This document shows positions 1 through 8,242 of a stretch of 29,556 nt of DNA, piece after piece. Under the pieces are notes generated by a model, which made no database searches, was not told the origin of the DNA, and saw only the letters and a program-made list of their open reading frames with translations. Position 1 is the first letter of the stretch. Every line of letters starts with the position of its first letter. This DNA comes from Campylobacter sp. (GTDB lineage Bacteria > Campylobacterota > Campylobacteria > Campylobacterales > Campylobacteraceae): positions 1-29,556 of the forward strand of contig NZ_JAHHTD010000014.1 of assembly GCF_020024835.1 (NCBI RefSeq). Reading direction: 5' to 3'. The position numbers were made by a program, and so were the translations under genes.

Positions 1-1
1 T

Positions 2-1171
2 GAACTTGCATGGGAAATGAATTTACCTTTACCGGATAATTATGAGTTTGTGTTTTTACATCATGGTAATATAGGAAGTATTGCTTTTAATTTATTTTGT
101 ATGTTGTCAAATATAAAAATGTTTTTTGCAGATACAAAAGATAATTATATATTTACTTATGCTAGTTTATTGCAAAATATACCTTTTATTCCAGCTCTTT
201 ACAATAATATTCTTGGAGTGGATTATAATGGTGAAAAATATGAGAAAATATTTTATTTATTTCAAAAACAATATACAATATTATATATTGCAAGAGATCC
301 AATATCTATAATAAAGTCTAGATTAAACCATCCTGATGGGGCTCCATTTGAAAATATAACTGAAAATATGAAAAATATCACTTATTTTAATAATGATTTT
401 AAGAATTTATTTCCTAAAATGGCCTATGGATTCCATTCATTAGAAAAGGCAGATATAAGACATATAAGAGGTTACTTATGGGATTATAGTTTGGATTTAA
501 GTTATCCTATATTTAAAAATACCATTAAAAAAATTATGTTTATAAATTTTAATTCTATATGTTCTAAATATGCTTTTAATACATTTGTTTTTTTGTGTCA
601 TCAGCTAAATTACAATCCTCCATTAAAAAAATATCAAATATTATTTGAAAAAAGGATACTTAAAGACCAAGGTTTGTTTCATTTACCAGTAAAAATACAT
701 ATTGATAAATTTATTGTATGGATTTATTCATATTATGACTATATAGTAAATATAAATAAAGTGGTAAATTATGTTGATATAGGAGATGATATTTGTAAAG
801 AATATAGCTTTTCTATTTTGGAAAATATTATATTGTTAGCAGATCAAGATACTAAAAATAAAATTTCTAAAAATGATAAAATAAGTATGATATTTAAAGA
901 ATATATTATAAAATATATTCAAGCTTTAGACTTATATGTTAAAGATATAAGAGATAATTTAATTACTGAAGAACAAGTTTTAGATTATATAGGAAAAGAT
1001 GTAAATTTAATGTATGAAGTTAAATCAATGATAGATAAAAATCAAAGATTAATTAATTATTATAATCCTGAATATTTAAAAACTTGGAAATACTATCAAG
1101 AATTTGAAAAAATGTGTGAAGAATTAGATGGAAAAGAGGAGTCTTTAAAAGAAAATATAAGTAATAATTAA
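2..1171 (+). CDS. Capsule MeOPN-transferase-like protein (DUF2972-type), 5' partial
   Basis: Probable transferase acting on capsule sugars, resembling the C. jejuni Cj1421/Cj1422 phosphoramidate transferases. The first ATG is at 17, but the frame is open to the left edge, and the residues just before it (ELAWEM) align with the internal LAWNLNIPL stretch of the paralogue at 6438-7742. The gene is therefore cut at its 5' end, missing roughly 80 or more residues, and 17 is not the true start. Visible motifs are an HHGNIGS loop, an ARDPISIIKSR segment like the nucleotide-binding Arg region of sulfotransferases, and the C-terminal WKYYQEFEKMC signature shared with the paralogue. No homopolymer tract of 8 or more G or C lies in the visible part. 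Assignment to the family is fairly firm; the substrate is inferred from the neighbours. Confidence 0.75.
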   Translation, partial: ELAWEMNLPLPDNYEFVFLHHGNIGSIAFNLFCMLSNIKMFFADTKDNYIFTYASLLQNIPFIPALYNNILGVDYNGEKYEKIFYLFQKQYTILYIARDPISIIKSRLNHPDGAPFENITENMKNITYFNNDFKNLFPKMAYGFHSLEKADIRHIRGYLWDYSLDLSYPIFKNTIKKIMFINFNSICSKYAFNTFVFLCHQLNYNPPLKKYQILFEKRILKDQGLFHLPVKIHIDKFIVWIYSYYDYIVNINKVVNYVDIGDDICKEYSFSILENIILLADQDTKNKISKNDKISMIFKEYIIKYIQALDLYVKDIRDNLITEEQVLDYIGKDVNLMYEVKSMIDKNQRLINYYNPEYLKTWKYYQEFEKMCEELDGKEESLKENISNN

Positions 1172-1172
1172 A

Positions 1173-1178
1173 TATAAT
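1173..1178 (+). promoter_or_regulatory. Possible internal -10 element before the methyltransferases
   Basis: TATAAT lies in the 33-bp gap ahead of the gene at 1205, in AT-rich DNA, followed at 1194-1199 by AAGGAG, a strong ribosome binding site 5 bases before the ATG. Epsilonproteobacterial promoters often rely on the -10 alone. AT-rich DNA produces such hexamers by chance, so this is a candidate only. Confidence 0.3.
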
Positions 1179-1204
1179 ATTAAAATTAATTTCAAGGAGA
1201 TTTT

Positions 1205-1972
1205 ATGAAACAGGGTGATTTTAGTGAAGTAGCAAAACATTATCATAATAGACCCGCATATAGCACTATGTTAATACAAAAGCTTATTAAATGTGTAAAT
1301 GATAAAAATAAAGAACATATGAATGTTGTTGAAGTAGGTGCTGGAACTGGAAAATTGACTAAGATATTAGCAGATGAGTTTAGTCTTATTATAGATGCAG
1401 TTGAGCCAAATGACAATATGCGTGAAGAGGGTAAAAAATTTACTCAAAATTCTAAAAATATTACTTGGCATAAAGGTAGTGGCGAGGTTACAAATATAGA
1501 AAGTGATTATGCTGATTGGCTTATTATGGCTAGTTCTTTTCACTGGACTGACCCTAATAAATCTTTACCTGAATTTGCAAGAGTGCTTCACGGGGGGGGG
1601 TATTTCACTGCAATATGGAATCCACGCCATATAGTTGAAGGCTCTGTATTTTATGAAATCGAAGAGGAAATTAAACATATTGTACCAGAGCTTGCTCGTG
1701 TAAGTAGTGGCACTCAAAATGTTAAAAATTGGGAAGAAATTCTTGTTTCGACAGGAGATTTTAAAGATTGTTTTTTTATGGAATGTGATTATTATGAGCT
1801 TATGGATAAGCAAAGATATCTTGGAGCTTGGCATTCTGTAAATGATATTCAAGCACAAGCTGGTAAAGCTAGATGGGAAGAAATTTTAAAGATGATAGAA
1901 AATAAAATTTCTTCTATGGATATTATAAAAATTCCTTACAAAATTCGTGCATGGACGGCGTGTAAGGCTTAA
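1205..1972 (+). CDS. Phase-variable SAM-dependent methyltransferase (MeOPN module), ON
   Basis: Class I methyltransferase of 255 residues. Motif I (VVEVGAGTGKL) is near residues 41-51, the acidic post-I position lies in DAVEPND, and the C-terminus ends in IRAWTA. It is like C. jejuni Cj1419/Cj1420, thought to methylate the phosphoramidate group of the capsule. A run of nine G (1592-1600) encodes Gly130-132; with G9 the frame runs to the natural C-terminus, so this copy reads ON. A gain or loss of one G would truncate the enzyme about halfway. AAGGAG precedes the ATG. It is a tandem paralogue of the next gene: both have the VxxxGAGTG motif, a VEPND/NAM pattern and similar C-terminal ends. Confidence 0.85.
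   Translation: MKQGDFSEVAKHYHNRPAYSTMLIQKLIKCVNDKNKEHMNVVEVGAGTGKLTKILADEFSLIIDAVEPNDNMREEGKKFTQNSKNITWHKGSGEVTNIESDYADWLIMASSFHWTDPNKSLPEFARVLHGGGYFTAIWNPRHIVEGSVFYEIEEEIKHIVPELARVSSGTQNVKNWEEILVSTGDFKDCFFMECDYYELMDKQRYLGAWHSVNDIQAQAGKARWEEILKMIENKISSMDIIKIPYKIRAWTACKA
1592..1600 (+). repeat. G9 homopolymer (phase-variation tract, ON)
   Basis: Nine consecutive G within the coding sequence of methyltransferase 1, codons 130-132. In Campylobacter such G tracts slip at replication and switch genes on and off. The length of nine keeps the frame open. Confidence 0.9.
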
Positions 1973-1992
1973 ATAAACTAAAGGAAAATGAT

Positions 1993-2768
1993 ATGGAAAA
2001 AATAGTAGAACAAGTGTGGGATTATACAAAGCATGCGAAATTTTATTCTTATAGACCAAATTACGCACCACTTAGTATAGATTTATTAGTAAAACTTGCT
2101 ATGGGGGGGGTAAAGCTCACAAAATAAAGGTTGCAGATATAGGTGCTGGAACTGGTAATTTAAGTATAATGTTAGCTGAGCGTGGTTGTAAAGTGGTTGC
2201 AGTTGAGCCAAATGATGCTATGAGAGAGATTGGCAAAGAACGCACAAAAGATTTAGATATAGAATGGGTAAGAGCTACTGGGATTGATTCTACTTTGAAA
2301 GATGGTGAATTTGATTGGGTTAGTTTTGGATCTAGTTTTAATGTTATGGATAGAACTATGGCTTTGAAAGAAAGTTATAGATTATTAAAGCAAGATTGTT
2401 ATTTTACTTGTATGTGGAATCATAGAGATTTAAACGATCCTATACAAAAAGAAGCTGAGAATATAATAATGGAATTTGTCCCTAATTATACGCGAGGAAC
2501 TAGACGTGAAGACCAAAGACCTGTAATTGAAGCGCATAAAGAGCTTTTTGATAATATTATTTATCTAGAAGAGGATTTTTATTTTCATCAAAGTATAGAA
2601 AATTATATCAATGCTTGGCAGAGTGTTAAAAATCCTTATTGGGATTTAGAGACTAAAGAAGGGGTTGAGTTATTTGAGAAAATTACTCAAAAATTAAAGC
2701 AAAATTTGCCTGCTGAATTTGATATTAAATATACAACAAGAGCTTGGAGTGCTAAGAAAGTAAAATAA
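1993..2768 (+). CDS. Phase-variable SAM-dependent methyltransferase (MeOPN module), OFF by G8
   Basis: Second methyltransferase, paralogous to its upstream neighbour and like Cj1419/Cj1420. Translation starts at ATG 1993 (MEKIVEQVWDYTKHAKFY...) but meets a G8 tract at 2103-2110 and stops at TAA 2125-2127, after 44 codons. Downstream, in another frame, lies the rest of the enzyme: VADIGAGTGNLS (motif I), VAVEPNDAM and a C-terminal TRAWSA. Adding one G (G9) joins the two parts into one protein of about 258 residues. The first ATG of the downstream piece (2169) lies after motif I, so restarting there would not give an active enzyme. I read it as a switched-off gene, not a decayed one, because no other lesion is seen. 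A one-base sequencing error in the tract would look the same. Confidence 0.85.
2103..2110 (+). repeat. G8 homopolymer (phase-variation tract, OFF)
   Basis: Eight consecutive G directly after an in-frame ATG codon at 2101. G8 leads to TAA at 2125-2127; G9 would read through into the methyltransferase frame. Confidence 0.9.
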
Positions 2769-2777
2769 AGAGGAAAA

Positions 2778-5099
2778 ATGAATAAATTGGTATTTGACAC
2801 TAAGGCTAGAAATTTAATTAATCTTGAAAATATTTTAGAAAATGCAAAAATTTTAAAGGCCGTGGTTTGCTCTTTAAATGAAATTTCAAATGATGAAAAA
2901 AGTGTTTTAGATAAAATTTCACTTCTAAAGAGTGATAAATTAATAATTCGTAGTTCATCAAAAAGTGAAGATAGCTTCAAGTGTTCAAATGCCGGTGCTT
3001 TTTTAAGTCTTGCAGATATTTCAAATAAAAAAGATGATTTATTAAATGCAATTAAAAAAGTAGGTTCTTCTATGCCTAGTAATGATGATGAGATACTCAT
3101 TCAAGCTATGCTTAAAAATATCAAAAAATGTGGAGTCGCTTTTAGTGTAGATAAGGATAATTTTGCTCCATATTTTTGCTTACAATATGATGAAAATGGA
3201 TCTAATAGCTCGATTACAGATGGAAGTGCAAAAAGTGCAAAAACTTATTTTCATCATAGAGATGATGAAAACATCAAAGATAATGATATTAAGAGAGTGA
3301 TAACTTTAATCAAAGAGCTAGAAAATATTTTTGATTGCAATTTTTTAGATATAGAATTTGCATTTGATGATAATGATGATTTATATTTATTACAGGTTAG
3401 ACCTTTGATTATGCAAGGAAAATTAAATTTATTTAATGCTTTGCCTAAAGAAGCACTTTTGAGGCTTCAAAAGAGATTTTCTTCTTTGCAAGAATTAAGA
3501 CCTAGAGTGCTTGGAAAAAAGGGTATATTTGGCGTAATGCCTGATTGGAATCCTGCTGAAATTATAGGACTTAGACCAAGGAGACTGGCCTTTAGTTTAT
3601 ATAAAGAGATTGTAGCAGATAATATATGGGCTTATCAAAGAGATAATTACGGCTATAAAGATTTAAGATCTCATCCTTTAATACATTCTTTTTTAGGAAT
3701 GCCTTATGTTGATGTTAGGCTTTCTTTTAATTCTTTTATACCAAAAGATTTAGATGAGGAATTGGCTGCTAAATTGTTAGATTATTATTTAGATAAATTA
3801 GATCAAAATCATAATTTACACGATAAAGTAGAATTTGATATAGTTTTTTCTTGTTATGATTTTAATTTAAGTCATAGACTAAAAGGTTTATTAAACTATG
3901 ATTTTAATGAAAATGAATTAAAACGTATAGAATTTTCACTTTTAAATTTAACAAATAACATAATTAATCCTAAGAATGGATTATACATAAAGGATATTAA
4001 AAAAGTAGAAAAATTAAAGCAAAATTATCATCAAATAATTAATTCAAATTTTTCACCTATAGATAAAATATATTGGTTGATTGAAGAATGCAAAAGATAT
4101 GGAACTTTACCTTTTGCTGGAGTGGCAAGGGCTGGATTTATAGCTATGACTATGTTAAATTCTTTAGTAGCAATAGACTTTTTTACTAAAGAAGAAAAAA
4201 ATGAATTTTTAGCTTCTTTACACACTGTGAGTAAAACTCTTAGCGAAGATATACAAAATTTAAATGAAAATAACAAAAATGAATTTCTAAAAAAATTTGG
4301 ACATTTAAGAGCAGGAACTTATAATATTTTATCACCAAGGTATGATGAAAATTTTGATTTTTATTTTGATATGAATAAACAAAGTCAAAAAGTTGTCCAT
4401 AATGAATTTAAACTAAGTGATGATAAGATGAAGAGCTTAAATATTTTACTTAGAGAGCACGGGATATCTATTGACGCAAATGATTTTTTAATATTTTTAA
4501 AGACGGCTATAGAAGGTAGAGAATTTGTTAAGTTTGAATTTAGTAAATTATTATCACATACTCTTAGTTTAATAGGAGAACTTGGGCACTATTATGAAAT
4601 AAAAAAAGAAGATATAGCACATTTAGATATAAAAAATATATTAAATCTTTACTCGACTTTGTATTCTAAAGATCCTAGAAAACAATTTTTAAGTCAAATA
4701 GAGGAAAACAAAAAAGAATATGAGCTTACTTTAGCATTAAAACTTCCTGCTTTAATTACAGATAGCGAACAATTTTTTGGATTTTTTAGTTTTGGTACTA
4801 ATCCAAATTTTATAACACAAAAAAGTATCAATGCTAAGATAGCTTTAGAAAATGATAAAGATTTAGAAGGAAAGATAGTATTAATTTATGCAGCAGATCC
4901 TGGATATGATTATTTATTTTCTAAAAATATAGCTGGTTTTATAACTTGCTATGGTGGTGCAAATTCACATATGGCCATACGTGCTTCAGAATTATCAATG
5001 CCTGCAGTTATAGGTGTTGGAGAAGAAAATTTTAAAAAATATTTACAAGCTGATAGATTAAGAATAGAGTGTCAGAGTGAGCAAATAATTTGCCTATGA
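2778..5099 (+). CDS. L-glutamine kinase of MeOPN synthesis (Cj1418-like)
   Basis: First step of capsule MeOPN synthesis in C. jejuni: ATP-dependent phosphorylation of the amide nitrogen of L-glutamine. The 773-residue protein is built like a PEP synthase. An N-terminal ATP-grasp part contains IIRSSSKSED (near residues 54-63) and a segment ending in LLQVRPL, as in PEP synthase ATP-binding domains. The C-terminal swivelling domain has GGANSHMAIRASE, with the phospho-carrier histidine at about residue 731. The PEP/pyruvate barrel domain of a true PEP synthase is absent, which argues against gluconeogenesis. AGAGGAAAA precedes the ATG. The stop overlaps the next ATG (ATGA at 5096), so the two are translationally coupled. 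The role is firm from the context of the four-gene set. Confidence 0.9.
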   Translation: MNKLVFDTKARNLINLENILENAKILKAVVCSLNEISNDEKSVLDKISLLKSDKLIIRSSSKSEDSFKCSNAGAFLSLADISNKKDDLLNAIKKVGSSMPSNDDEILIQAMLKNIKKCGVAFSVDKDNFAPYFCLQYDENGSNSSITDGSAKSAKTYFHHRDDENIKDNDIKRVITLIKELENIFDCNFLDIEFAFDDNDDLYLLQVRPLIMQGKLNLFNALPKEALLRLQKRFSSLQELRPRVLGKKGIFGVMPDWNPAEIIGLRPRRLAFSLYKEIVADNIWAYQRDNYGYKDLRSHPLIHSFLGMPYVDVRLSFNSFIPKDLDEELAAKLLDYYLDKLDQNHNLHDKVEFDIVFSCYDFNLSHRLKGLLNYDFNENELKRIEFSLLNLTNNIINPKNGLYIKDIKKVEKLKQNYHQIINSNFSPIDKIYWLIEECKRYGTLPFAGVARAGFIAMTMLNSLVAIDFFTKEEKNEFLASLHTVSKTLSEDIQNLNENNKNEFLKKFGHLRAGTYNILSPRYDENFDFYFDMNKQSQKVVHNEFKLSDDKMKSLNILLREHGISIDANDFLIFLKTAIEGREFVKFEFSKLLSHTLSLIGELGHYYEIKKEDIAHLDIKNILNLYSTLYSKDPRKQFLSQIEENKKEYELTLALKLPALITDSEQFFGFFSFGTNPNFITQKSINAKIALENDKDLEGKIVLIYAADPGYDYLFSKNIAGFITCYGGANSHMAIRASELSMPAVIGVGEENFKKYLQADRLRIECQSEQIICL

Positions 5100-5695
5100 A
5101 ATTTATCGCTATAAGTCAAAGATTAATTGCAAATGAAAGTTATTATGAGGAAAGAGAATGTTTAGCATTAGATTGGGGGAAATTTTTTAAAGAAAATTTA
5201 CAAGGTTTTTTACCTATCCCCTTATCTTATGAGCTTGAATTTGAAAAGTATCAATCTTTAGTAAGTGCGGTTATACTAAGTGGCGGTAATGATTTGTATC
5301 TTTTAAATAAAAATGATTTATCTAAAAAGAGAGATAATTATGAAAAAGATATTATAAAAATTTGTATTAGAGAAAATATACCTTTACTTGGAATTTGTAG
5401 AGGTGCTCAAATGATAGCTTCTTTTTTTGATTCTACTTTTATTATGAGTAAAAATCATATTAAAGAACATAAAATTTATTTAGATGATAAAAAAATTTGT
5501 GTAAATTCTTTTCATAATTTTTGTATAAATAAACTTGGTGATGATCTTGAAAGTTTGGCCTTTGCAGAAGATAAAACTATAGAAGCTTTTAAACATAAAC
5601 AATTTAAAATTTATGCTACTATGTGGCACATAGAGAGAGAAAAAGGTTTAAGTGAAAGAAGTATTTTTTATAATTGGTTAAAGGAAATAAAATGA
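5096..5695 (+). CDS. Gamma-glutamyl-CDP-amidate hydrolase (class I amidotransferase fold, Cj1417-like)
   Basis: Releases cytidine diphosphoramidate and glutamate from the glutamyl-linked intermediate of MeOPN synthesis. The fold is that of class I glutamine amidotransferases / gamma-glutamyl hydrolases: SGGNDLYLL near the start of the active-site region, a nucleophile elbow LGICRGAQM with the catalytic Cys, and MWHIERE supplying the His-x-Glu pair. The protein has 199 residues, typical for a stand-alone domain. The ATG at 5096 is preferred over TTG at 5090, because it overlaps the preceding stop in an ATGA pair and gives MKFIAISQR as the natural first beta strand. The 3' end also overlaps the next start (ATGA at 5692). 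Confidence 0.9.
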   Translation: MKFIAISQRLIANESYYEERECLALDWGKFFKENLQGFLPIPLSYELEFEKYQSLVSAVILSGGNDLYLLNKNDLSKKRDNYEKDIIKICIRENIPLLGICRGAQMIASFFDSTFIMSKNHIKEHKIYLDDKKICVNSFHNFCINKLGDDLESLAFAEDKTIEAFKHKQFKIYATMWHIEREKGLSERSIFYNWLKEIK

Positions 5696-6438
5696 ATGTA
5701 TTGATTTTAGCAGCTGGACTTGGTACAAGACTTATGCCACTTACGCAAAATAGTCCAAAATGTATGGTGGAGTATAAAAATCAAAAAATTATAGATTATG
5801 AATTGCAAGCTTTAGATGATGTAAATGAAATTGGTATTGTTGGTGGATATTTATTTGATACTTTAAAAAATTATATAAAAAGCAAATACGATATTAAGTT
5901 TTTTTATGAAAATAAAAATTATGATAAAACAAATATGGTTTATAGTTTGTTTTGTGCTAGAGATTTTTTACAAAGATGTATAGAACAAGAACAAGATTTA
6001 TTGATTTCTTATGCAGATATAGTGTATTTTAAAGATGCAATTTTAAAATTACAAAATTCTCAAAGCGATTTTTCTATTTTAGTAGATGAAAATTGGAGAG
6101 AACTTTGGGATAAAAGATTTGCTAATCCATTAGACGATGCTGAAAGTTTGATAATAAAAAATGATTTAGTGATAGAGCTTGGTAAAAAAACTTATACTTA
6201 TGAACAAATTAATGCCCAATATATGGGTTTATTTAAATTTTCTTATACTTTTTTGCAAGAAGTTATTAAGGTATATGATAATTTAGATAGAAATATTTTA
6301 TACGATAATAAAGATTTTGATAATATGTATATGACTAGTTTTTTACAACTTTTAATAGACAAATATAATAACGCACGAGCACTTAAATTTCAAGGGCAGT
6401 GGATGGAAATAGACTCTATAGATGATTTGAGAATATAA
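5692..6438 (+). CDS. CTP:phosphoglutamine cytidylyltransferase (Cj1416-like)
   Basis: Couples CTP to the phosphorylated glutamine amide, the second step of MeOPN synthesis. The protein has 248 residues with the nucleotidyltransferase N-terminal signature AAGLGTRLMPLT followed by SPKCMVEY, a DIVYF Asp-containing metal site region, and WMEIDSIDDL near the end, as in sugar-1-phosphate nucleotidyltransferases. The ATG at 5692 overlaps the previous stop and has AAGGA 8 bases upstream; an ATG at 5674 in frame would overlap the upstream gene more deeply and adds only MVKGNK. The stop at 6436-6438 shares one base with the next ATG. A generic sugar nucleotidyltransferase is the alternative, but the ordered set of partner enzymes makes the MeOPN role likely. 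Confidence 0.88.
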   Translation: MNVLILAAGLGTRLMPLTQNSPKCMVEYKNQKIIDYELQALDDVNEIGIVGGYLFDTLKNYIKSKYDIKFFYENKNYDKTNMVYSLFCARDFLQRCIEQEQDLLISYADIVYFKDAILKLQNSQSDFSILVDENWRELWDKRFANPLDDAESLIIKNDLVIELGKKTYTYEQINAQYMGLFKFSYTFLQEVIKVYDNLDRNILYDNKDFDNMYMTSFLQLLIDKYNNARALKFQGQWMEIDSIDDLRI

Positions 6439-7742
6439 TGCAAAATGTATTTGAGCTTTTAAAAAATCATTTAGATAGTAAAAAAGCTAATTTACTGCTA
6501 CAAGCTTTAAGATATAGCAATGATGAAAAAGCTCAACAATTTATTTTGCAAAATATTGCAAATATTATAAAATGGTTAAATTGCGATGAATTTAAAAAAT
6601 ATGAAAATTATCCTTATCCACCTTTGTTAAATCCTGAAAATATAGATATTGAAGCGAGTGATTATTGTGCTATGCTTGCTTGGAATTTAAATATACCTTT
6701 AAAAAATGCAAAATTTATTTATATATCTCCTCATGGAGTTGGTGCAGCTGCTTTTTTAACTTTACTGAATTTATCGTGTGATGTTTATTGTCCTGTTTCT
6801 TGGGTTTTACCTCCTCAATCTGATCATAGGTATAGTTTGAGTTTTAAATCTTTAATTACGTATTATCAATCAGCGATTAATATATCAGAAATCAATGTAG
6901 CACAAATAGATAAATATCTATCTTTGATAGATCAAGACATACCAATTTTAATTCAAGTTAGAGATCCAATATCCTTACTCAAACATAGTTATGGTAGGGA
7001 TTGGAGTAAGGTCAAAAGGAATTATCCGCAAGATTTTGATTTAAACTATGATTATAGTTTTTATATCAATTTTCTTACTCCTAAAAAAACTTATATGAAA
7101 GATGATTTTGAAAATTTATTAGATCATACTTTTATCATACATTTTTTACTTGATAAAATCAATCAAAATAAGATTACTTATCTTGATATGAGTGAGCTTT
7201 CTTCTGATAATATCTTTAATACTTTTACACATTTAGCACAAAAATTTGATTTTACCCCCCCCCATAATAATGATAAAGATTTTTTTCAAAGAAAGGAATT
7301 TAGAGGCTATATGAGATATTTGTTGCCTTTAAATTTTTATGTGGATAAAAATATTAAATTAAATATTACTAGATTTGGTATGGGCGGAGATGATATAAAT
7401 GTATTTGATAAGATCAGTCAAAATGATCTAAAAAATGATATTGGAATTTATATAGAAAAAGAAAAACTAGATCTTTTTTTAAAACATAAAAATTATGATA
7501 AAATCAAAAAATACTTATCTTGTTTTTTAGATGATATAAAATATGTAGTTGATTTTACAGAAGATACTATGATGAAAGAATGTGAGGTTTTGGATTATTT
7601 AAAAAATAATTTAAAAGCAAGAATTAAACTAAAAAATATTCTTGATAAAGAATTAATTCATATTAAACAACATCGCCCTGATATAGTAGCTTCTTGGAAG
7701 TATTATCAAGAGTTTGAAAAAATGTGTAAGGAAGATATATGA
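6438..7742 (+). CDS. Phase-variable MeOPN-transferase-like protein (DUF2972-type), ON
   Basis: Full-length paralogue (434 residues) of the partial gene at the left edge; likely moves the phosphoramidate group to a capsule sugar. Seen: a SPHGVGAAAF loop at about residues 98-106, QVRDPISLLKHS at about 173-184, and WKYYQEFEKMC at the C-terminus. The first two are placed like the phosphate-binding loop and Arg/Asp segment of PAPS-dependent sulfotransferases. A C9 run at 7255-7263 (ACC CCC CCC C..., from Thr273) keeps the frame open, so the gene reads ON. It sits between the cytidylyltransferase and the CysC-like kinase, inside the biosynthetic set; in C. jejuni 11168 as I recall, the transferases lie beyond the methyltransferases. 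It overlaps the next gene by 4 bp. Confidence 0.8.
   Translation: MQNVFELLKNHLDSKKANLLLQALRYSNDEKAQQFILQNIANIIKWLNCDEFKKYENYPYPPLLNPENIDIEASDYCAMLAWNLNIPLKNAKFIYISPHGVGAAAFLTLLNLSCDVYCPVSWVLPPQSDHRYSLSFKSLITYYQSAINISEINVAQIDKYLSLIDQDIPILIQVRDPISLLKHSYGRDWSKVKRNYPQDFDLNYDYSFYINFLTPKKTYMKDDFENLLDHTFIIHFLLDKINQNKITYLDMSELSSDNIFNTFTHLAQKFDFTPPHNNDKDFFQRKEFRGYMRYLLPLNFYVDKNIKLNITRFGMGGDDINVFDKISQNDLKNDIGIYIEKEKLDLFLKHKNYDKIKKYLSCFLDDIKYVVDFTEDTMMKECEVLDYLKNNLKARIKLKNILDKELIHIKQHRPDIVASWKYYQEFEKMCKEDI
7255..7263 (+). repeat. C9 homopolymer (phase-variation tract, ON)
   Basis: Nine consecutive C on the coding strand of the transferase-like gene, in the stretch encoding FTPPHN. Length nine maintains the frame. 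It equals a G9 tract on the opposite strand. Confidence 0.9.
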
Positions 7743-8242
7743 AGTATTCTATTATATGGCTAACTGGGCTTGCAGGTAGTGGAAAGAGCACTATAGGAAA
7801 AGCTTTGTATGAAAGATTAAAGCAAGAGCATAAGAATATAATTTATCTTGATGGAGATGAGTTAAGACAATTGCTCGGACATTATGGATATGATAGGCAA
7901 AGTCGTATTGATATGGCTTTGAAAAGATCTCAATTTGCAAAATTTTTAAATAATCAAGATATGATAGTTATTGTAACTACTATATCAATGTTTAATGAAA
8001 TTTATGAATACAATAGAAAAAATTTTAAACAATACTTTGAAATTTATGTAAAATGTGATATGCAAGAGTTGATTAAAAGAGATCAAAAAGGACTTTATAC
8101 AAAAGCTTTAAATAAAGAAATATCCAATGTTGTCGGTGTAGATATACCATTTGATGAGCCAAGATCAGATTATATTATAGATAATTCTATGCAAAATAAT
8201 TTAGCTTGCAAGGTTGATATGATAGTGAAGCAAATCTTGTGA
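7739..8242 (+). CDS. Cytidine diphosphoramidate kinase (CysC/APS-kinase-like, Cj1415-like)
   Basis: Phosphorylates the 3'-OH of cytidine diphosphoramidate, giving the 3'-phosphonucleotide donor in C. jejuni MeOPN synthesis. Sequence shows the APS-kinase fold: Walker A GLAGSGKST near residues 11-19, LDGDELRQLLGHYGYD (the DGD nucleotide-binding segment), and a C-terminal PFDEPRSDYIIDN segment. At 167 residues it is shorter than typical CysC (about 200). No other sulfate-assimilation gene is near, and it follows the three earlier pathway enzymes, so a capsule role is far more likely than cysteine synthesis. It overlaps kpsC by 4 bp (GTGA). Confidence 0.88.
   Translation: MKYSIIWLTGLAGSGKSTIGKALYERLKQEHKNIIYLDGDELRQLLGHYGYDRQSRIDMALKRSQFAKFLNNQDMIVIVTTISMFNEIYEYNRKNFKQYFEIYVKCDMQELIKRDQKGLYTKALNKEISNVVGVDIPFDEPRSDYIIDNSMQNNLACKVDMIVKQIL

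Noticed and set aside
1565..1858. 97-codon reverse frame opposite methyltransferase 1
   Set aside because: It contains the C complement of the G9 tract and no recognisable protein features; shadow of the real gene.
2169..2768. Independent methyltransferase starting at ATG 2169
   Set aside because: It would lack the SAM-binding motif just upstream; the G8 slip explains the split better.
2687..3100. 137-codon reverse-strand reading frame
   Set aside because: It lies opposite the L-glutamine kinase start, has no ribosome site and no recognisable domain; a shadow of a real gene in AT-rich DNA.
2778..5099. Phosphoenolpyruvate synthase
   Set aside because: No PEP/pyruvate barrel domain is visible, and the MeOPN gene set around it points to glutamine kinase.
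7739..8242. Adenylylsulfate kinase for cysteine synthesis
   Set aside because: No sulfate-assimilation gene nearby and perfect context with the cytidine diphosphoramidate pathway.
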